Assembly (NCBI RefSeq): GCF_003335505.1
Contig: NZ_QPEX01000028.1
Span: 124,001-188,000, forward strand
Origin: Bremerella cremea
GTDB lineage: Bacteria; Planctomycetota; Planctomycetia; Pirellulales; Pirellulaceae
Direction: 5' to 3'
DNA: 64,000 bases
Shown one piece after another: positions 63,115-64,000 of this stretch. A program made the translations under genes and the position numbers. Numbering within the stretch: the first letter of the stretch is position 1; every line of letters starts with the position of its first letter. The notes beneath the pieces are model-generated. The model was given only the letters and a program-made list of their open reading frames with translations. It was not told the origin of the DNA and made no database searches.

Positions 63115-64000
63115 CTAGTCCAGGGGCGAATCGTGATGAGTAGGCGAGCGTGGTGTCAGCAATTGATCTTGCCAACGCGAGCCAGGTTCAAGGGCGGCGA
63201 CGGTGCTGCGTGCCAATAGATTCGCTCCAAAGGCCAGCACGCGTTCGTCGATATCAAAGTTGGTACTGTGCAACATGGGCCAATTGCTTGTCCCAGGCGT
63301 TGCGCACCCTAAGCGGATCATCGCGCCTGGGACATGGTCTAAGTAAAACGCAAAGTCTTCTCCGCCCATGCTGGCACGTGGAATTTCGTGAACCGAGGGC
63401 ATACCCATAAACTCCACACAGTTCTCTTTGAGCAGATCAATCAAGTTGGAATCGTTTCGAACCGCATCGGTGCCCAGGTCGAATTTGACCTCAATCTGGG
63501 TTTGCGTTGCCATGGCGATGCCATCGGCGATTCGGTGAATATGACGGATCGTGTCTAGGCGAGTCTGGGGAAGTAGCGTGCGGAGCGTCCCTTGCAGTTC
63601 AACCGTCTCGGGAATGACATTGGGACTTGCTCCGCCGTGGATCTGCCCAAAGCTGGCCACTACGGCTTCGTGCGTTTGGGTAACACGCGGCAGGGCTAGG
63701 TAAAGTGTGTTAATTAACTGGGCAGCAGCAGCGATCGGGTCGTTGGCTTCGTAGGGGCGGGCCCCATGACCACTAGAGCCGTGGATCTTAATCCAGATCT
63801 CCTCACAACTGGCCGTTAGCTCTCCTTTGCGAAAGCCAACTTTGCCAAAAGGAAGGCCTGGCTCCATGTGAGTGGCGATAATTGCCGAGACATCTTCCAA
63901 GGCCCCGGCCTTGATCATGTCGCGGGCGCCGGTGCAGATTTCTTCCGCAGGTTGAAAGATAAAACGAGCCCGGATCGGCCAAGGAAGCTCGCCGTTGCGC
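63115..64000 (-). CDS. M20-family amidohydrolase/peptidase, 5' end outside window
   Basis: The frame is open to the edge of the window, 295 residues visible. RARFIFQPAEE (metal Glu pair), SGHGARPYEANDPIAAAAQLI (His), and SMGGEDFAFYLDHVPGAMIRLGC near the end are the motifs of the M20D amidohydrolase group (IAA-amino-acid/hippurate hydrolase-like), which uses two metal ions to cleave amide bonds. Substrate unknown. Located directly before the GCS2-family ligase on the same strand; a combined role in an amide/peptide metabolite is possible but unproven. Confidence 0.9.
   Translation of the reverse strand, partial: RNGELPWPIRARFIFQPAEEICTGARDMIKAGALEDVSAIIATHMEPGLPFGKVGFRKGELTASCEEIWIKIHGSSGHGARPYEANDPIAAAAQLINTLYLALPRVTQTHEAVVASFGQIHGGASPNVIPETVELQGTLRTLLPQTRLDTIRHIHRIADGIAMATQTQIEVKFDLGTDAVRNDSNLIDLLKENCVEFMGMPSVHEIPRASMGGEDFAFYLDHVPGAMIRLGCATPGTSNWPMLHSTNFDIDERVLAFGANLLARSTVAALEPGSRWQDQLLTPRSPTHHDSPLD

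Overview
The window looks like chromosomal DNA of a planctomycete, most likely of the Pirellulales (Blastopirellula/Bremerella/Rhodopirellula-like). This is inferred from gene content: a giant PA14 / multi-CXXCH / beta-propeller cytochrome, a degraded small lipoprotein of the common 'SGTVTFxGKP' type, a secretin-N-domain protein without a pore, an anti-sigma/EF-hand fusion, a DNA topoisomerase VI A homologue and a Complex I operon without nuoB/E/F/G. No phage, insertion sequence or CRISPR array was seen. One tRNA (Glu, TTC) is present.

Layout. 1-653: C-terminal part of an MFS transporter. 706-10384 (minus): a heavy-metal efflux cluster reading TolC lipoprotein, Cys-rich secreted protein, small YHS/HMBD-like lipoprotein, CusB-like adaptor, CusA-like pump. 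The pump keeps the three methionines of the Cu(I)/Ag(I) site. Upstream of the cluster lie a decayed small gene and an unrecognised 295-aa gene. 10538-12442: arginine decarboxylase SpeA, closed by a clear terminator. 12546-16778 (minus): 1410-aa pentaheme-type cytochrome/propeller protein. 17105-19121: FAD oxidoreductase plus aldo/keto reductase. 19165-22763 (minus): SUMF1-fold protein, rhomboid protease, and a coiled-coil membrane protein. 23236-30917: MarR regulator, very long TolC, HlyD-type adaptor, MacB-type ATPase and permease, a self-contained tripartite ABC efflux system with a palindromic operator candidate in front. 31103-32794: orphan topoisomerase VI A subunit, then a thioesterase. 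32802-35891 (minus): secretin-N-domain protein. 36357-39582: anti-sigma/EF-hand protein and a group-2-like sigma-70 factor. 39618-40730 (minus): nucleotidyltransferase/HD protein. 41419-43907: FAH-family hydrolase/dehydratase with a ketoglutarate-semialdehyde-type dehydrogenase. 44032-48047: flotillin FloA, PH-domain protein, pyroglutamyl peptidase, ferrochelatase, tRNA-Glu, CsrA. 48452-59903: nuoI-A-C-D-H-J-K-L-M-N. 59924-64000: helical unknown, TatD nuclease, thioredoxin-fold peroxiredoxin-like protein, GCS2-family ligase and a truncated M20 peptidase.

Genes that appear to work together: the Cus-like cluster (metal capture in the periplasm and export), the MarR-controlled ABC efflux system, the Complex I membrane arm with the C/D/I connecting subunits, and the FAH/aldehyde dehydrogenase pair (probably the end of an oxidative sugar-acid route to 2-oxoglutarate). 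The most unusual items are the stand-alone topoisomerase VI A gene, the reduced Complex I operon, the anti-sigma/calcium-loop fusion, the pore-less secretin-like protein and the Cys-rich proteins of the metal cluster. All functional statements come from reading motifs; no database search was possible.
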